A DNA stretch of 63,030 nt from Bacteroides sp. (GCA_021202275.1 JAJQDI010000033.1:1-63030); one strand, 5' to 3'. Positions 10,101-19,306 are shown, numbered from the stretch's first letter. Notes: a model not told the origin generated them from the sequence alone. Numbers and translations are program-made.

Positions 10101-10139
10101 CAGCATCCCAATGTACGAGATCTGCAAAATCTTTGCAGA
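7128..10139 (-). CDS. silent SusC/RagA-family TonB-dependent transporter cassette 1 (5'-truncated)
   Basis: Encodes 999 residues of a SusC barrel with plug (GSVSVVDSRKIEQRITSTV, IRIRGFNTLSTNTG, VLKDAASAALYGNRAANGV) and a complete C-terminus ending YNIGLILKF. It lacks signal peptide, most of the carboxypeptidase-regulatory-like N-terminal domain, ATG and promoter. The frame reads S-A-K-I-L-Q-I-S-Y-I-G-M at its 5' end, and an in-frame TAA stands at 10149-10151, just outside the repeat. A TTG at 10125-10127 is the only formal start and is not credible. Joining the first 72 residues of the intact gene at 26227 would give about 1071 residues, the normal length. It is a donor body for site-specific recombination at 10121-10139. 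susD follows 28 bp downstream. Confidence 0.88.
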   Translation of the reverse strand, partial: SAKILQISYIGMLSQEITISPNVKIVLNADSKLLDEVVVVAYGTAKRESLTGSVSVVDSRKIEQRITSTVTSALEGSAPGIMVNSTYGEPGTTPTIRIRGFNTLSTNTGASDPLYVVDGVPFDGSIADLNPADIESISVLKDAASAALYGNRAANGVILITTKKGKEYGKTSISLSINQGIYNRGLKEYDRLSADPWMEAQWTGMKNYAMTLSSLEYDEKAASDYATANLIGDLVKRNIYDAADDALFDTNGKLIAKQLPGYTDLDWFKELERNGHRQEYTFSATTAGEKYNVYSSVGYLKEDGYIIETGFERFSGRINSMFNPTKWLTSGINVYTTTQKQNYNSTAYSSYYANPFYMARNMAPVYPVYLHNADGSYTLDENGKKQYDLESDYLSNRHVIYERYADHEYRRRNSLGGQAYATIKLPYNIDVTVKGDLNHRTTNRTKYDNPNIGDGAANGGRLSNYAYEYRTYNVQQLINRNYDFGKHHVDLMLGHENYSYLMKLTYGMNTGMSIAGNYTMGNFTTNSYYQGYNQDYKTESYLSRARYNFDKKYHFDVSYRRDGSSRFHPDHRWGNFYSFGASWNIRKEEFMSTIDWVNSLKLRASYGEVGNDAGIDYYAYMALYNLDKNGGSGALVKRTLAANDIKWETTQTVDLGFEGRLFDRFNFSLGYFDKRSKDLLFEVKLPLSAGSYPFNSSSTNMTQYKNIGTISNRGLEFSADVDIFRKRTWGWNFGLNITFIKNKIIKLPDGTDILNGMQKFSEGHSIYEFFTYHFEGVDQMTGRSLYTLDPDMKETAMENESLVSINGIDYTLDTTYGLKDWAGSGTPRVYGSFHSTWNWKDLSLNALFTYQLGGKVCDLSYRSLMTTSAASASALHKDILKSWSGIPTGMTETSVDRIDKNGIPAINHNLSTYNNALSDRWLTSASYLVFKNINLSYRLPKKYLNTLGVEGLTVTTGIENLFTVTSRKGLNPQATFSGVSETGYEDNTYVTPRVYNIGLILKF
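10121..10139. repeat. recombination site A at the 5' edge of silent susC 1
   Basis: Plus strand TCTGCAAAATCTTTGCAGA: an almost perfect 9+1+9 palindrome with one arm mismatch. It matches the sites at 24470-24488 and 26431-26449. Homology to the intact susC stops at its outer edge. It has the same orientation as site B and is inverted relative to site C. Confidence 0.75.
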
Positions 10140-10504
10140 ACCAATGTTTTATTTAAACTATTAGTTATTAGGGTTTTATTTGTTTAATGAAAAGAGATAT
10201 TTTTCTTGTAACTAAAAAACTGGCATACAAAGAAGGCTTTATAAACGCTTATGAGAAAAGAGGGCTTTATATGTGTGACTAATGTTCTACCTATTAAGAT
10301 AATTTATCTGCAGATGCTTTCATTTAGAGAATAGATAATTAAGAATTAAATTTTGATTACAAATATGTTGAATTTTTGAAAACTTTGATTTACTTTGTAA
10401 GTAGGCGAATTAACTTTGTTCTAAAAATGATAGTTTATGATATCAATAGTGAGTCCGTTTGCCTGAAGATATTACTCTTGAATAGGGATGAGAAAAAAGA
10501 AAAA
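10140..10504. other. AT-rich gap upstream of silent susC 1
   Basis: No open frame with recognisable content and no signal-peptide sequence that could belong to the downstream susC. I see no clear -33/-7 promoter pair directed at the cassette. Confidence 0.5.
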
Positions 10505-10554
10505 CCCTTTTATTTGACTTTCTATATTAGGATATATATAGGTCAATAAAAGGG
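10505..10554 (-). terminator. terminator of the fumarase gene
   Basis: On the minus strand, arms CCCTTTTATTGAC and GTCAAATAAAAGGG form a hairpin followed by a T-rich run (TTTTTCTTTTTT). It starts about 30 bp after the fumarase stop. Confidence 0.8.
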
Positions 10555-10584
10555 CTCATTCTATATAAGTTTCAGCTTTTATTC

Positions 10585-12213
10585 TTATACTCTGGGTCTT
10601 AATTGTTTAAAGAAATCATTTCCTTTATCATCTACCAGAATAAATGCAGGGAAGTCTTCTACTTCAATTTTCCAGATAGCCTCCATTCCCAATTCAGGAT
10701 ACTCTACACACTCGATGCTTTTGATGTTATTCTGAGCCAGGATGGCTGCAGGGCCACCAATGCTTCCCAAGTAGAAGCCACCATACTTTTTGCAGGCATC
10801 TGTTACTTGCTGGCTGCGGTTGCCCTTGGCCAGCATGATCAGGCTGCCTCCCTGGCTCTGGAACAGATCGACATATGAATCCATACGTCCGGCTGTTGTC
10901 GGGCCCATAGATCCACACGCCATTCCCTGCGGAGTTTTAGCAGGACCTGCATAATAGATCGGATGATCTTTGATATATGGAGGCAATCCCTCACCACGAT
11001 CCAATCGTTCTTTGAGTTTAGCATGAGCAATATCGCGTCCTACAATGATGGTCCCGTTCAATGAAAGACGTGTAGCCACTGGATATTTGCTCAGTTCTTT
11101 CAAGATCTCTTGCATAGGCTGGTTCAGATCAATACGTATGGCTTCTCCTTCACCCGCCTGTCGCAATGCTTCAGGGATGTATTTTCCTGGATTTTCTTCC
11201 AGCTTTTCGATCCAAATTCCTTCTTTATTGATCTTACACTTGATATTACGGTCTGCTGAACAAGAGACTCCCATACCTACCGGACAGGAAGCTCCGTGAC
11301 GAGGCAAGCGAACAATACGTATATCATGTGCCAGATATTTTCCACCGAATTGAGCTCCCAGACCAATTTTATATGCCTCTTCAAGTACTTTCTTTTCGAG
11401 TTCTATATCCCGGAAGGCTTGTCCTCCCTCATTACCTTCTGTAGGTAGAGTATCATAATATTTGGCAGATGCTAATTTCACTGTCTTGAGATTAACTTCT
11501 GCAGATGTACCCCCGATTGCAAAAGCAATATGATACGGAGGACAAGCGGCGGTACCTAAAGATTTTATTTTATCTACCAGGAAAGGGACCAGCGTATCCG
11601 GATTCAGCAGAGCCTTGGTCTCCTGATACAGATAGGTCTTATTGGCAGAGCCACCTCCTTTGGCAATACAAAGAAATTTGTACTCGGCACCGCTTGTAGC
11701 ATATAGATCGATCTGAGCAGGTAAATTACAGCCTGTGTTTTTTTCATTGTACATATCCAATGCCACATTCTGTGAATAGCGTAGATTCTCTTCTGTGTAG
11801 GTTTTATAAATACCTTTAGAGAGGGCCTCTTCGTCGTTTCCATTTGTCCAGACCTGTTGTCCTTTCTTACCCATAATGATGGCTGTGCCGGTATCCTGAC
11901 AAAAAGGTAATTTTCCTTTAGCTGAAACTTCGGCATTACGAAGGAAAGTGAGTGCCACATATTTATCATTCTCACTGGCCTGGGGATCGTCCAGTATCCT
12001 GGATACCATTTGCTGATGTTCAGGACGGAGCAAAAAAGAGACATCCCGGAAAGCGGCGTTAGCCATTGCCGTGAGTCCCTCTTGGTCGATTTTCAGAATC
12101 TCTTTTCCTTCAAATTCACTTACAGAGACATAGTCTTTGGTAAGCAGATAATATTCAGTAGTATCCGGCCCCATCGGGAATGGCTTCTGATACTTGAAAG
12201 GAGGTGTTGCCAT
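10585..12213 (-). CDS. class I (iron-sulfur) fumarate hydratase
   Basis: A 542-residue single-chain class I hydro-lyase that interconverts fumarate and malate. The N-terminal alpha part (LTAMANAAFRDVSFLLRPEH, GKLPFCQDTGTAIIMGKKG with a cluster cysteine, CIAKGGGSANKTYLYQ, CPPYHIAFAIGG, HGASCPVGMGVSCS) and the C-terminal beta part (YYAGPAKTPQGMACGSMGPTTAGRM, KYGGFYLGSIGGPAA) are fused as in FumA/FumB. The Fe-S cysteines and the glycine-rich GSMGPTTAGRMD loop are present. In anaerobic Bacteroidales it serves the reductive fumarate branch. It stands alone on the minus strand with its own terminator. The close relative L(+)-tartrate dehydratase is less likely, since that is usually two subunits. 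Confidence 0.92.
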   Translation of the reverse strand: MATPPFKYQKPFPMGPDTTEYYLLTKDYVSVSEFEGKEILKIDQEGLTAMANAAFRDVSFLLRPEHQQMVSRILDDPQASENDKYVALTFLRNAEVSAKGKLPFCQDTGTAIIMGKKGQQVWTNGNDEEALSKGIYKTYTEENLRYSQNVALDMYNEKNTGCNLPAQIDLYATSGAEYKFLCIAKGGGSANKTYLYQETKALLNPDTLVPFLVDKIKSLGTAACPPYHIAFAIGGTSAEVNLKTVKLASAKYYDTLPTEGNEGGQAFRDIELEKKVLEEAYKIGLGAQFGGKYLAHDIRIVRLPRHGASCPVGMGVSCSADRNIKCKINKEGIWIEKLEENPGKYIPEALRQAGEGEAIRIDLNQPMQEILKELSKYPVATRLSLNGTIIVGRDIAHAKLKERLDRGEGLPPYIKDHPIYYAGPAKTPQGMACGSMGPTTAGRMDSYVDLFQSQGGSLIMLAKGNRSQQVTDACKKYGGFYLGSIGGPAAILAQNNIKSIECVEYPELGMEAIWKIEVEDFPAFILVDDKGNDFFKQLRPRV

Positions 12214-12442
12214 AATCTTATTCTCATTTATTAATGTTAGTTAGTGAGGCAAAGTTAATAATATAATTCTGAAGTTGTAAAAGACAATCCGACTTTTCCT
12301 CTTTAGCCATCAGATATAAAATAGACAGACAATTGATCTGACATATTCCGTTCTCTTTTCAATACAATAAAGATAAAGTATCTCCGAAAATATCAGATAA
12401 ATCGTTCGACTTTCTAAATGTCACTCTAAAAAGAGAAAAATG

Positions 12443-14434
12443 CTATGTAAGCTGTCCGATTCGCTTGATAAGTTCTTCACCTAACGCTGTTTTTTCATCT
12501 ATATGCTTCAGTACTGCCGTCACAAAAGGATTACTTTCAAAGTCTCCTCTTACCTGTTCAAAATCCTGTCGCATCTCTGACTGCGAACCGTCTGCTCCAA
12601 AACCGGTCATAGAAGAGAGAGAAAACTCTTTCCGCGCATCTTCATATACCAAACGATCCAGTCCCACTACAGCCTCTTTCCAGGTATTGACAATAGTTAT
12701 GATCTCTTTTGCAGTAATTGTTTTCAGATCATATCCATAAAACTCCTGGATCTTATGATATGCCCAGGTCCATTCATAAGTGTAATAGTTGGCATGCATC
12801 CCTTGAAAACATGCGTTAATATGCTTCAGACGATTGATCTCTCCATTCTCAATACCGGCCATTAGTTTCTCTATTTCACTTTTCGGAGCGATCAGTCCGG
12901 CAATATCGACCCATTCTCCTGTTCCTATTTCTGTATCGGGCTGAAGACATTGGCATATTTCCTCATTATCTTGAAAGTTAATACCCTCCAACCGTTTGAT
13001 CAGAGAATTTCCCAGGAACTTATGAATGGCTGTTTCATAAAAACGTATCCCTTTGTGCAAAGAAGAATTTTTGATCTTCGCACTCTGGTAAGAATAAAGT
13101 TCGGAAGTTTCTCCGGAAACCCGTCTCAGTTCTTTCAGGATAGAGACACCTTTGAATATTTTCTGGATCGTATAGGGACTAAGCAGGTTATAATTGATAT
13201 AATCCAGTTTGTTCGGATCGGTTCGTTTGTCACGTTTCGGCCATTTCTGAGCATCACGGATGGTTCCTACACTACGTAGATTGACTCCCGGAACCAGGTA
13301 GGTCGTATTCCCTTGCTCTATCAAATAGGAAAAAGGCAGATCAGACGCATCCGCATGATTGACATGCCGTCCCATAACAAGAGAGAAGGCTCCTACACGG
13401 GCAGGCCAGAGAATATAAGAATCGGAAGTGGTTTTTGCACCTCTTTCCAACGTGCCCTGATGAATAGGCCCGAGTTTATACATATGATTACTCTGATTGG
13501 AGCCGGAGCCTGCATTCATAAAAGAGAACATGCCTGCGATCAGTAGAGTAGATTTATGGTGTGTAACAGTAAAAGGTCCGGCAAAAATAGCACATGCCTC
13601 TCCGTTCTCACCATGACAATTACTGAAAAAAAGTGAATCGGAAGCAGAATAATTATGGCCCAGTTTACAGGCTTGCCCCACGAAACAACGTGTGAGCATA
13701 GTACCATCGTCCACATGAGAACCAGAAGAAATAATGAAATCATCACAGATCACTCCATGACCGATATGGACGGGAGCGGCTTCATTGCTGTTGATACTAC
13801 CATTTTCTAAACGGCAGGCTCCGCAAATGCGACAATTGTCACCGATACGCACATTCCGGATAGAACCAGTATTCATGATCGTTACATGATTACCGATAGT
13901 TCCTATGGAGGAAGCATATTTGTTGCAATAGAAGTCGGTAATTTCTTTCATGCGTGCAATCACCTGCGGACGATGGCGATAGAGTGCCAAAATATAGGCT
14001 TGATGAGCAGATAGTTTATCACTGATCAGAACCTCTCGTCCTCCTGTTTCGTTGAGAACTGCAACTTCAACTCCATTACCAAATGTAGATTTTCCATCGA
14101 CCAGCAGCATATCCACATTTTCGATAAATGTGTGATCACCTATTACATAATTGGCAATGTAGTTCTGAACATTCTCAATGCAACAGTTATCCCCAACAGT
14201 TACATTATGTAACGTCACATGATGTATGCCGGAGTGTTTTTTGATACCTCCGGGCAGAGTAAACTCGCTCCAGAACACCCCCAATTTGATCTCTCCGGAG
14301 AAACGTGTTTGATGGATATACGCAGGTGTAAATCCTTCCGCAACTTCCACTGCCCCCCAATCTTCTGCCAGACACGACTGACTCTCCAACTGAAGAATCT
14401 CTTCTTCAGTCAGTTTACGGTAAGTTTTTATCAT
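12443..14434 (-). CDS. DUF4954 family protein (left-handed beta-helix)
   Basis: A 663-residue protein with many hexapeptide-like turns between about residues 60 and 400 (HHVTLHNVTVGDNCCIENVQNYIANYVIGDHTFIENV; VTIMNTGSIRNVRIGDNCRICGACRLENGSI), the signature of a left-handed parallel beta-helix as in acyl- and nucleotidyl-transferases. The C-terminal 200 residues are helical. It matches my memory of DUF4954, a Bacteroidetes family related to sugar-nucleotide or GlmU-like proteins; the reaction is unknown. No signal peptide. It sits between hflX (42 bp upstream) and fumarase and ends in a TAG stop, which is rare in this window. Confidence 0.82.
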   Translation of the reverse strand: MIKTYRKLTEEEILQLESQSCLAEDWGAVEVAEGFTPAYIHQTRFSGEIKLGVFWSEFTLPGGIKKHSGIHHVTLHNVTVGDNCCIENVQNYIANYVIGDHTFIENVDMLLVDGKSTFGNGVEVAVLNETGGREVLISDKLSAHQAYILALYRHRPQVIARMKEITDFYCNKYASSIGTIGNHVTIMNTGSIRNVRIGDNCRICGACRLENGSINSNEAAPVHIGHGVICDDFIISSGSHVDDGTMLTRCFVGQACKLGHNYSASDSLFFSNCHGENGEACAIFAGPFTVTHHKSTLLIAGMFSFMNAGSGSNQSNHMYKLGPIHQGTLERGAKTTSDSYILWPARVGAFSLVMGRHVNHADASDLPFSYLIEQGNTTYLVPGVNLRSVGTIRDAQKWPKRDKRTDPNKLDYINYNLLSPYTIQKIFKGVSILKELRRVSGETSELYSYQSAKIKNSSLHKGIRFYETAIHKFLGNSLIKRLEGINFQDNEEICQCLQPDTEIGTGEWVDIAGLIAPKSEIEKLMAGIENGEINRLKHINACFQGMHANYYTYEWTWAYHKIQEFYGYDLKTITAKEIITIVNTWKEAVVGLDRLVYEDARKEFSLSSMTGFGADGSQSEMRQDFEQVRGDFESNPFVTAVLKHIDEKTALGEELIKRIGQLT

Positions 14435-14475
14435 TCTATCTTAATATTTGACCAGGATCTGCCAATCACAACAGA

Positions 14476-15720
14476 TCATTCTACTTCTTCGTCATCATAT
14501 TGCTGATAGAGAAAATCATTATAGGGGAAACGCTGAACATGCAACTCCTTTACACGTTCATACACTACTCTCTTCAACTCTTCTATATGAATTTTCTCAC
14601 GTGCGGATATAAAGAGGCAATTATCTGCCAGTTTAGCCATCCACGTATTCATCAGCTCCTGAAGTGTTAAGTTTTCCTTGGTTCGGGGGGTAAGATCGTC
14701 TTCCGCTTTTTCTATATAGGTATACGCATCAATTTTATTAAATACAATGATCATCGGTTTGCCTGAACCTCCGATATCGGCCAGTGTCTTATTGACTACT
14801 TCAATTTGTTCTTCAAAGCCTGGATGTGAGATATCTACTACATGCAAAAGCAGATCGGCTTCACGAACCTCATCCAGGGTCGATTTAAAGGAATCTACCA
14901 GATCGGTCGGGAGTTTCCGGATAAATCCGACCGTATCGGACAATAGAAAGGGAAGATTGTCTATGATCACTTTCCGCACAGTGGTGTCAAGGGTGGCAAA
15001 CAGTTTGTTCTCTGCAAAGACTTCACTTTTCGAAAGTAAGTTCATAATGGTCGACTTTCCTACATTGGTATAACCTACCAATGCCACGCGGATCATACGT
15101 CCACGATTCTTACGTTGCGTTGCTTTCTGTCTGTCAATTTGTGCCAATTGCTCTTTCAATAACGCCATCCGGCTCAGAATGATACGCCGGTCGATCTCCA
15201 GCTGAGTCTCTCCCGGACCGCGAAGTCCCACTGAACCGCCACGCGCACTTCCCGAACCTCCTCCCTGACGTTCCAGGTGGGTCCACAACCGTGTCAGCCG
15301 GGGAAGCATGTATTTATATTGAGCCAGTTCTACCTGTGTCTTGGCATTGGCTGTCTGGGCACGCATGGCAAAGATATCCAGAATCAGTGAAGTACGGTCG
15401 AGTATCTTTACCTTTAACTCACTTTCTATATTGCGGATCTGTTTGGCAGAAAGTTCATCGTCAAAAATAACCATTCCGATCTCATGTTCGGAAACATATT
15501 CTTTGATCTCCTGCAATTTACCCTTTCCCACATAGGTGACCGAATGGGCTATAGGAAGTTTCTGAGTAAACGTTTTTACGACTTCCGCTCCGGCCGTTTC
15601 GGTCAGGAAAGCCAGTTCATCCAGGTATTCATGGGTCTTACGCTCGTCCTGTGTCTGAGTAATTAATCCTACCAGAACAGCGGTTTCTTCCTGTGCGTCG
15701 GAGATAACAAATTCTTTCAT
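14476..15720 (-). CDS. hflX: GTPase HflX
   Basis: A ribosome-associated GTPase that splits stalled ribosomes. The N-terminal HflX domain (residues about 1-195) includes TYVGKGKLQEIKEYV, FDDELSAKQIRNIE, LDRTSLILDIFAMRAQT and the glycine-rich linker GGSGSARGGSVGLRGPGETQLE. The G domain begins at about residue 205 with the P-loop VGYTNVGKSTIMNLL, then DTVGFIRKLP and FNKID. Length of 414 is normal. Two promoter-bearing repeats precede it (15746-15872). DUF4954 follows 42 bp downstream and may be co-transcribed. Confidence 0.95.
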   Translation of the reverse strand: MKEFVISDAQEETAVLVGLITQTQDERKTHEYLDELAFLTETAGAEVVKTFTQKLPIAHSVTYVGKGKLQEIKEYVSEHEIGMVIFDDELSAKQIRNIESELKVKILDRTSLILDIFAMRAQTANAKTQVELAQYKYMLPRLTRLWTHLERQGGGSGSARGGSVGLRGPGETQLEIDRRIILSRMALLKEQLAQIDRQKATQRKNRGRMIRVALVGYTNVGKSTIMNLLSKSEVFAENKLFATLDTTVRKVIIDNLPFLLSDTVGFIRKLPTDLVDSFKSTLDEVREADLLLHVVDISHPGFEEQIEVVNKTLADIGGSGKPMIIVFNKIDAYTYIEKAEDDLTPRTKENLTLQELMNTWMAKLADNCLFISAREKIHIEELKRVVYERVKELHVQRFPYNDFLYQQYDDEEVE

Positions 15721-15745
15721 TCAGTTCTATTAAATATAATCAATG

Positions 15746-15803
15746 CAAATAGATTGAAAGCCGAGAGTAGATCCAAACTTGTTCGAACTAAACCCAGGCA
15801 CAT
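15746..15803 (-). promoter_or_regulatory. promoter-bearing repeat, proximal copy (weak -7)
   Basis: Minus-strand copy of a 58-bp element that starts ATGTGCC and runs through an AACAAGTTTGG core and CGGCTTTC to TCTATTTG. TTTG and the -7-like TCTATTTG are 20 bp apart, but the first two -7 bases deviate from TAnnTTTG. It lies 69 bp from an almost parallel copy. Confidence 0.6.
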
Positions 15804-15814
15804 TCTACATTCTG

Positions 15815-15872
15815 CAAATATAATGAAAGCCCGGAGAAGAGCCAAACTTGTTTAAGCTATGCCAAAGCACAT
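15815..15872 (-). promoter_or_regulatory. hflX promoter inside the distal repeat copy
   Basis: Minus strand: -33 TTTG, a 20-bp spacer and -7 TATATTTG (15815-15822), a full Bacteroidetes promoter, about 95 bp before the hflX start. The surrounding 58 bp (ATGTGCTTTGGCATAGCTT...CGGGCTTTC...TATATTTG) repeat with modest divergence at 15746-15803 and, on the other strand, at 51981-52038. Confidence 0.7.
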
Positions 15873-16056
15873 ACTATATCTTACAAAGATAATCAAACCC
15901 TTGAAGCATACACTACACCCTGAGAAATTATCTTTAGAGATAACAGAGGAACATCTGCCAATGTTCCATAAAAAACCTGTTACTTTCATTACATTAATAA
16001 ATAGAAATGAAAGCAACAGGAATTTCTCCATATTTATATCAGATTTTTATTCAGGA

Positions 16057-18954
16057 TCAGAACATTTTATCTTTATCATTAAACAACTTTTTCATATCCA
16101 GTCTAACTACTTTTCCAAACTCCTTCAACTCATTTACATCCAAATCCTTCGGATTACCAACAATGCCGATCACCATGGGTTTACCCTGAATCTGTTCTTT
16201 ATAGAAATCTACTATCTTTTTAAAAGTGAGTGCATCTATTTCAGGCAAATTCACTTCAGAAGGATGAGTCTGGTATCCCCTCTTTTTCAGGATTTCATAG
16301 ATCTGACTTTTTGAACGTAAAGAAGGAATATCTGTGATAGAAAGCTGGCGCATGTAACTTTTTATATTATCCATTCTTTCCGGATGTTCTGGCATATCTG
16401 ATATCAACTGCTTATACAATCTGATAGCATCTATCGCTTTATCATTTTGCGTACCTATGTAGCTGGTAAAATAATTTTTCTTTCCAGGAAGCACAGGACG
16501 ACGCACTGTTCCGGAAGCCGTATAAGCCATTGAATTTTTCTCACGTATTTCATTTAGGACTAATCCGTTGAAGCCACCACCAAAATACTGTGAGAAAGCT
16601 TCGATAACTACATCCTGTGTGTGATCATAATCATTCATTGGGAAGTAAAAGTAAATATTACTTTGCAAAGCATCTGCATAAGGTAGAAAATAAACAACAT
16701 TCTCTGTCACTTGTACAGGTTCTGTGACCTCAGGCGAAGTAGTAACAAGCTCATTGGCAATGAGAGGCAGTGAATTACTCAACTTATTATATACTGATTC
16801 AAAATTGAGACTACCGGTATAATGAATCTCAGCCTCATAATGAGAAGCACGGTTTATCTCTCCTGTTAATTCAGAGATTTGCAAATCAAATACCTCCTTA
16901 TCTGTAAGGGTATTGATAAAAGAAGAATTATCCTGGTAAATAACATATTCTGATAGAGCACGTGTCAGTGTAGTCAGATTATCTTTACGTGTAGAGCGTC
17001 TGCCCAATTCACTTCCCTTTAGATTACGGAGTTGTTTGTCATCCAATTTAGGCATTAAGATCTGACGTGTGATCAATTGGCATACTTGCTCCAGATTGGC
17101 TTCATACCCTCTCACATCAATAAATAGATAGCTGTCATTGGCAAAGACAGAAGAAGTCGCTCCCAGACGGCTGAGAGCAGATTTAAATTCATGAGGTTCG
17201 TACTGTCCCATTACTCCTGCGTGATTCATTAGAGAGGCAGCAAAACCCAGTTTAGGCATTTTATCTGTGCCTACTCCATATTTGATACGTAATGAGAATA
17301 TTTCACTATCCGGGTGTTTTGTATAAAATAGCTTTGAACGTTCGTTAATCGTTTTGATGTGTATATCATCAAAACTTTGTGTAACCTCTTCCACCTGATT
17401 GATTGGGAGTACTTTCAGTTGCTGGGCATACAAGGAACTCTGTCCTACCGGAGGTATTATAGGATCATAATCAGGTTTCTGTATCCGGTTACTTTTGTCT
17501 GGTTTGCCTTGTTCATTATTGATTACCAGATAATTATCCGTAAAATATATCTGTGCTACTTTTCTAATATCGTCTATGGAAACATTCCCTACCAGATCTT
17601 TATAATCCAGAACTTCAGCGAGATCTCTTTCATGAATAAAAGCATCCAACAACTGATTTCCAATCCATCCATTTGATTCAAGCCCCAGATCATAGTCTCT
17701 GCACATCTCCATTTTAATAGACTCAATAAGCCAGTTTTCGAACTGACCGTTACGTATTTTTTCCACACTACTTAATAGTTTTCTCTCCACAGACTTATTT
17801 GATGCAAAACGTTTTTGGTTCTCATCATAAGTAGGATAACCTTGCAGTACAATTCTACCTTGCTGACGCAGACTCAATAGAGAAGCATATGCTCCCCTCA
17901 GATCACCATCCATAGTCAGTTTATCAAGCAACCCTGTACTATTACTATTGCTCAGAAGTCTCAGGCATATCTCCAGAGGAATTTCATCCGGACTACCTGC
18001 GGAAGTACCGTTAAATACTAGCATTACAGATGGTTGAGGAGAAACTTTTGTGGTATAAGTTTTTCTACCTTTGATCTGAGTAGCAGGATGATCTGTTCTT
18101 TCCGGAAGCGGCGTAGACTCCAATCTGCCAAATGTAGCAGAAATCATACGACTCACTTGTTGAGCATCTACATTGCCAACTAGAATAAGAACCATATTTT
18201 CAGGCTTGTACCAGGTATTATAAAATTCGATTAGTTTACTTAAGCGAGGATTTTTCAGATGTTCTCCCCAACCGATAATAGGGCGAGCATATGGGTGCCC
18301 TTCAAACGCCTTTTCAAACAAGAAATCACGTACTACAGAAGTCGGACGATCTTTGTACATATTATATTCTTCGTATACTGTTTCCAACTCTGACTGAAAA
18401 CTACGAAAAACCGGATCAATAAATCTTTCAGAAGAAATAGATAACCATTTATCTATTTGAAAAGCAGGAAATGTATTGTAATAAACAGTATAATCATAAT
18501 TGGTTCCTGCATTTAAACCGGTTCCTCCCATATGTTCTATTAGATTGGAATATTCGGTAGGCAAAGATATATTTCCTACTTCTACAGTTAGACGATTGAT
18601 TTCCTTGTCTATTTCTTTTTTCTTACCGGGATCAGTTGCTTCTGCCTTTTCATCATATTTGGCAATAATCTGTTCATATAAACCACGCTCTTTTTCCCAA
18701 TCCAAAGCACCAATCTGTGAAGTTCCTTTAAACATTACATGCTCCAGATAATGGGCTAACCCTGTATATTCGTCCGGATCATCAACAGAACCAGTACGTA
18801 CGCCTACAGCTCCATATACATCACTTTGTGAATGGTCTTCCCAGATAAAAACTGAAAGTCCATTCTTTAGTTTAAATGCTTTTAATCCTTGTGCTTGGAC
18901 AGAAAGGCAGATCCCACAAAGGCAAAAGAGAATCATAAGAAGTTTGCTTTTCAT
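16057..18954 (-). CDS. M16 family zinc metallopeptidase (pitrilysin-like), secreted
   Basis: A 965-residue two-module M16 peptidase. The signal peptide is MKSKLLMILFCLCGICLSVQAQ. The N-terminal module has the inverted zinc motif HYLEH (in GLAHYLEHVMFKGT) and the distal glutamate region ELETVYEEYNMYKDRP; the C-terminal half lacks a zinc motif, as usual for the inactive module. It should act in the periplasm or outer envelope on peptides. It is monocistronic on the minus strand, with a 336-bp gap to hflX downstream, in which I find only the hflX promoter repeats. Confidence 0.9.
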   Translation of the reverse strand: MKSKLLMILFCLCGICLSVQAQGLKAFKLKNGLSVFIWEDHSQSDVYGAVGVRTGSVDDPDEYTGLAHYLEHVMFKGTSQIGALDWEKERGLYEQIIAKYDEKAEATDPGKKKEIDKEINRLTVEVGNISLPTEYSNLIEHMGGTGLNAGTNYDYTVYYNTFPAFQIDKWLSISSERFIDPVFRSFQSELETVYEEYNMYKDRPTSVVRDFLFEKAFEGHPYARPIIGWGEHLKNPRLSKLIEFYNTWYKPENMVLILVGNVDAQQVSRMISATFGRLESTPLPERTDHPATQIKGRKTYTTKVSPQPSVMLVFNGTSAGSPDEIPLEICLRLLSNSNSTGLLDKLTMDGDLRGAYASLLSLRQQGRIVLQGYPTYDENQKRFASNKSVERKLLSSVEKIRNGQFENWLIESIKMEMCRDYDLGLESNGWIGNQLLDAFIHERDLAEVLDYKDLVGNVSIDDIRKVAQIYFTDNYLVINNEQGKPDKSNRIQKPDYDPIIPPVGQSSLYAQQLKVLPINQVEEVTQSFDDIHIKTINERSKLFYTKHPDSEIFSLRIKYGVGTDKMPKLGFAASLMNHAGVMGQYEPHEFKSALSRLGATSSVFANDSYLFIDVRGYEANLEQVCQLITRQILMPKLDDKQLRNLKGSELGRRSTRKDNLTTLTRALSEYVIYQDNSSFINTLTDKEVFDLQISELTGEINRASHYEAEIHYTGSLNFESVYNKLSNSLPLIANELVTTSPEVTEPVQVTENVVYFLPYADALQSNIYFYFPMNDYDHTQDVVIEAFSQYFGGGFNGLVLNEIREKNSMAYTASGTVRRPVLPGKKNYFTSYIGTQNDKAIDAIRLYKQLISDMPEHPERMDNIKSYMRQLSITDIPSLRSKSQIYEILKKRGYQTHPSEVNLPEIDALTFKKIVDFYKEQIQGKPMVIGIVGNPKDLDVNELKEFGKVVRLDMKKLFNDKDKMF

Positions 18955-19222
18955 CGTATCCTATTTTTGATTTAAATAAAATATTATATGTTGTGTTTTT
19001 AACAATATTCCTTTGATGATTTTTTTAGTTTAAAGAATATAAAAAGTCTGACAGCTAATTCCTTTTATCACTCATACATCTATGCCTTTCATGAAAAATA
19101 TAACTATATGAAATATTAAAACCAGCTTAGTATATATCAATGTTTCGGGAACTATTTTTTATAGTTACAATACTAATAAAATATATTAATACCAACATCA
19201 TAAAAGAAGAGTTTTTTTACTC
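18955..19222. other. AT-rich intergenic gap
   Basis: No gene or structured element recognised. It must contain the promoter of the minus-strand M16 peptidase, but I could not identify a convincing -33/-7 pair. Confidence 0.4.
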
Positions 19223-19267
19223 AAAAAGGTAAGATTTCTGAGAAAAATCAGAAAATCTTACCTTTTG
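19223..19267 (-). terminator. terminator of silent operon 2
   Basis: Minus strand: GGTAAGATTTTCTGA, a short loop, TCAGAAATCTTACC and then TTTTT. It starts 40 bp after the last open frame of the operon. Confidence 0.85.
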
Positions 19268-19306
19268 TAATATTATAATTTCAGTAATTTAAAATCAGTA
19301 TCTATA

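Noticed and set aside
7128..10127. Silent susC 1 as a complete gene starting at TTG 10127
   Set aside because: The TTG is an internal Leu codon inside the palindromic site; signal peptide and N-terminal domain are missing and an in-frame stop lies just upstream.
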